Below are positions 5,749-7,059 of a stretch of 7,059 bases of DNA, piece after piece (position 1 is the first letter of the stretch; each line of letters starts with the position of its first letter). The stretch covers positions 1-7,059 of the forward strand of contig JABSSP010000057.1 of assembly GCA_013213985.1 (NCBI GenBank), written 5' to 3'. The notes beneath the pieces were generated by a model, which saw only the letters and a program-made list of their open reading frames with translations, was not told where the DNA came from and made no database searches. The position numbers and the translations under genes were made by a program. The DNA comes from Candidatus Babelota bacterium (GTDB taxonomy: Bacteria > Babelota > Babeliae > Babelales > Vermiphilaceae).

Positions 5749-5949
5749 TTAGTTTTTAAACTTATCTTTACATTTTTTAATGCATTGAATAACGCGAAAG
5801 GCATCATCAAAAGTAGGAAATATCATAATACCGTTTCTGGTTTCTTTACATTTCTTAATACAATTTTTTTATTTTGATGATTGAGATGAAAAATTATCCA
5901 TTGATGTTGTTAGTCCAGCTAATAGAACGAGAGTAAATAATTTGTTCAT
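5749..5949 (-). pseudogene. Small secreted twin C-x3-C protein gene with in-frame TAA
   Basis: ATG at 5949, with AAGGA closely upstream, opens a 67-codon frame ending at the TAA at 5749-5751, interrupted once by TAA at 5869-5871 (codon 27). The first 26 residues (MNKLFTLVLLAGLTTS, then a polar stretch) form a signal peptide. After the stop the same frame continues for 39 sense codons with two copies of C-I-K-K-C-K, about 21 residues apart, at the start and near the end. No frameshift is needed to join the halves, so a single AAA-to-TAA-type change would explain the break. The stop lies next to a run of seven A on the coding strand. Either a recent pseudogene, a sequencing error, or a gene for only a 26-residue peptide. 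The family is not recognised. It lies inside the inverted-repeat insert. Confidence 0.55.
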
Positions 5950-5993
5950 ATTGTTCCTTATATAAAAATAATTGTGTATGATTTAAGATCTTG

Positions 5994-6014
5994 CACAAAA
6001 ATTAATTTGAAATG
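5994..6014 (-). repeat. Right inverted repeat
   Basis: Reads on the minus strand as CATTTCAAATTA, A, TTTTTGTG: the partner of 5721-5741, with one mismatch in 21. Confidence 0.8.
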
Positions 6015-6056
6015 AAAAACGTCCCCGAAAAGTTGCTAATTAAAAACCTAAGAATT

Positions 6057-6356
6057 TTAGAAGATTCTCTTATTGTTGAGAATAACGAGCCAAAAGGTAA
6101 ATAAAAAGCATACCATCAAAAGTATAGGATGAATAGACGGCGATAGCAATAAAAAAATGACAAACAATCCAAATAAAGCCATTCGTAAGATTGTCCAAAT
6201 CGATGATGCGATCATTATTTTGCGCGTACGTTCAGTGCAATGTTCCACGTGTACAAAACGAGCCAATTGTTTTTTTTGATATAAAAACAAAAAGCTGTGG
6301 CATAGGCCACCTAAAACTCCGGTAATGATTGTAACTAAGACTGTACTTAATAACAT
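6057..6356 (-). CDS. AtpI-like small membrane protein (ATP synthase I family)
   Basis: 99 residues with hydrophobic segments at about 3-26, 47-71 and 75-94. The pattern GVLGGLCHSFLFLYQKKQLAR (13-33) followed by ILRMALFGLFVIFLLL resembles the ATP synthase I chain (AtpI), a poorly conserved family that aids c-ring assembly or Mg2+/Ca2+ handling. Assignment rests on size, membrane pattern and location upstream of atpB rather than on a catalytic motif. A decayed copy of its 3' third lies directly before atpB, with the inverted-repeat insert between. The start ATG is 13 nt from AAGGAG (6370-6375), longer than usual. Between them lies an ATG-CTA-CTA-TAA mini frame whose stop overlaps the start codon (TAATG), which could allow reinitiation. 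A plausible promoter sits at 6382-6410. Confidence 0.68.
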   Translation of the reverse strand: MLLSTVLVTIITGVLGGLCHSFLFLYQKKQLARFVHVEHCTERTRKIMIASSIWTILRMALFGLFVIFLLLSPSIHPILLMVCFLFTFWLVILNNKRIF

Positions 6357-6381
6357 TATAGTAGCATTTCTCCTTGATTTA

Positions 6382-6410
6382 ACTATAAATGTAAAAATAT
6401 ATTAAAACAA
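6382..6410 (-). promoter_or_regulatory. Possible promoter for the AtpI-like gene
   Basis: Minus-strand TTGTTT (6410-6405), a 17-bp spacer and TATAGT (6387-6382). The -35 is weak and overlaps the T-tract of the upstream terminator. Its placement right after a terminator supports it, but the region is very AT-rich. Confidence 0.4.
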
Positions 6411-6445
6411 AAAGTGGTCGACTTACCAATGAAGTCGACCACTTT
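6411..6445 (-). terminator. Intrinsic terminator after the FolC-like gene
   Basis: A perfect 14-bp stem (AAAGTGGTCGACTT at 6411-6424 against 6432-6445) with a 7-nt loop. On the minus strand it is followed by a T-rich tail (TTGTTTTAAT). It begins about 32 bp beyond the stop codon at 6478. Confidence 0.9.
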
Positions 6446-6477
6446 GTCTACTCTTAGAAATGAAATTATGTTGAGCG

Positions 6478-7059
6478 TTATACTTTTTTGATTCCTTTGT
6501 AGTTCCAGTAGTCAGCCAATATTGAAGTACATCCGGCAACAGCTACTAAACCATATCGTTCATCAACGATTTTTTGTGCATTACCAAACGCTTCTTTAAA
6601 GCTCTTGCTTGATCGTGCTTTTATTTTCATGCTTTTTGCATCGTTGGTTAGTTTTTCAACATTCCAAGACTTGCTGCCCTTGTCGCCTGCAATAGTTTTA
6701 ACTGGGCTGAAAATTACCTGACCAGAAGTTTTTTTAAAAAAGTAACGAAGCAGTTTTAAAAACTCTGTATGATCAAGTGATGGATTGTCGTTCCCCACAA
6801 TTAATACAAGGCCTTTAATAGGGCGTCGATAATGAAGAAGTCTTATACCAAGAAGCAAGTTTTTAAATGAATCAAGATTACTTGCATTATCAAGAAGAAC
6901 ACTTGGTTTTTCTTTTTCAAGAAGTTGGAAACGTCCAGTGAGTGTGCTGGTTGTTTCCCTCCAGAATTGTTCTACAGTTTTTCTAGGGTTTAACTCTGAT
7001 GCACGTTTTGCTTCAAGTGTTGGACGGCCACGTTGCCCTTTTTGTTTTGATAAAAGGGT
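6478..7059 (-). CDS. FolC/Mur-ligase-like protein, C-terminal part (5' end off window)
   Basis: 193 codons remain open to the right edge. A TTG at 6858 is an internal leucine, not a start. The layout matches the C-terminal ligase domain of folylpolyglutamate synthase: TGRFQLL (visible residues 41-47) like the wPGRfe motif, then VLLDNASN (54-61) where FolC has vilDGAHN, then GLVLIVGNDN (83-92) like the lvfGaxxDKD strand. Near the end, GLVAVAGCTSILADYW resembles the family's vlvtGSlyl. The normally conserved Gly and His of DGAHN are replaced by Asn and Ser, and the DKD triad is poorly kept, so activity may be altered or lost. The upstream stretch (residues 5-20) is basic. FolC adds glutamate to folates in an ATP-dependent reaction; another Mur-type ligase is the main alternative. 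The gene ends in a strong terminator. Confidence 0.6.
   Translation of the reverse strand, partial: TLLSKQKGQRGRPTLEAKRASELNPRKTVEQFWRETTSTLTGRFQLLEKEKPSVLLDNASNLDSFKNLLLGIRLLHYRRPIKGLVLIVGNDNPSLDHTEFLKLLRYFFKKTSGQVIFSPVKTIAGDKGSKSWNVEKLTNDAKSMKIKARSSKSFKEAFGNAQKIVDERYGLVAVAGCTSILADYWNYKGIKKV

Larger units (their letters stand above)
5711..6026. mobile_element. Insert bounded by inverted repeats, MITE-like (candidate)
   Basis: 21-bp inverted repeats at 5721-5741 and 5994-6014 match at 20 of 21 positions. Outside them both ends carry GGGG (5711-5714 and, on the other strand, 6026-6023), with spacing differing by two bases, so the terminal repeats may extend to about 31-33 bp. The roughly 316-bp unit contains one small gene and no transposase. 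The decayed AtpI-like copy loses similarity at its left edge. No clear target-site duplication was found. A non-autonomous transposable element is the simplest reading; a chance or regulatory repeat remains possible. Confidence 0.45.

Noticed and set aside
5690..6040. Target-site duplication flanking the inverted-repeat insert
   Set aside because: The bases outside the GGGG ends (TGTTT on the left, GAAAAG on the right) do not form a convincing direct repeat.
6478..6858. A self-contained 126-residue gene starting at TTG 6858
   Set aside because: The frame stays open to the window edge, and the FolC-like motifs TGRFQLL and DNASN lie upstream of that TTG, so it is an internal leucine.
1..7059. 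tRNA, rRNA, CRISPR array or riboswitch
   Set aside because: No cloverleaf, TTCGA-type T-loop context, regularly spaced repeats or recognisable riboswitch core seen on either strand by eye.

Overview
AT-rich bacterial DNA in which every recognisable gene lies on the minus strand, so the window reads from right (about 7059) to left (1). Nothing here fixes the taxon. A lone F0 a/c gene pair, decayed gene copies, small secreted proteins with signal peptides and coiled-coil tails, and short intergenic gaps would suit a reduced-genome, host-associated bacterium such as Candidatus Dependentiae (TM6) or a Chlamydia-like lineage. That placement is inference from style, not from a marker gene.

Right block (7059 to about 6411): the 3' part of a FolC/Mur-ligase-like gene (folylpolyglutamate synthase C-terminal domain with a degenerate motif), closed by a 14-bp-stem intrinsic terminator.

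Middle block (6387 to 3866): F0 genes of an F-type ATP synthase. An intact AtpI-like gene is followed by a 316-bp insert bounded by near-perfect inverted repeats. The insert carries a small secreted twin C-x3-C protein gene broken by one in-frame TAA. A second, decayed 3' copy of the AtpI-like gene comes next, in the place atpI normally takes just before atpB. Then come atpB (subunit a, essential Arg at 171) and, overlapping it by GTGA, an extraordinary atpE. The atpE product is 320 residues long with four c-type hairpins in tandem. The ion-binding position reads Glu62, Gln143, Glu223 and Asp303, at 80-81 residue spacing. Subunit b and the F1 genes do not follow, so the a/c pair is separated from the rest of the enzyme.

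Left-centre (3799 to 1558): with its own likely promoter, a 724-residue membrane protein that reads as a periplasmic Cache sensor domain fused to a complete pentameric ligand-gated ion channel (YPFD pro-loop, ligand-binding domain, M1-M4).

Left block (1484 to 1): two tandem genes for secreted, single-span membrane proteins. They share nearly the same signal peptide and a nearly identical translation start region, with the Shine-Dalgarno in the loop of a small hairpin. Downstream they diverge and have grown by short in-frame tandem duplications. The leftmost gene runs off the window.

The two most unusual items are the concatenated four-hairpin c subunit paired with an ordinary F-type subunit a, and the Cache-channel fusion. 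Both concern ion flow across the inner membrane; a functional link between them is speculation.
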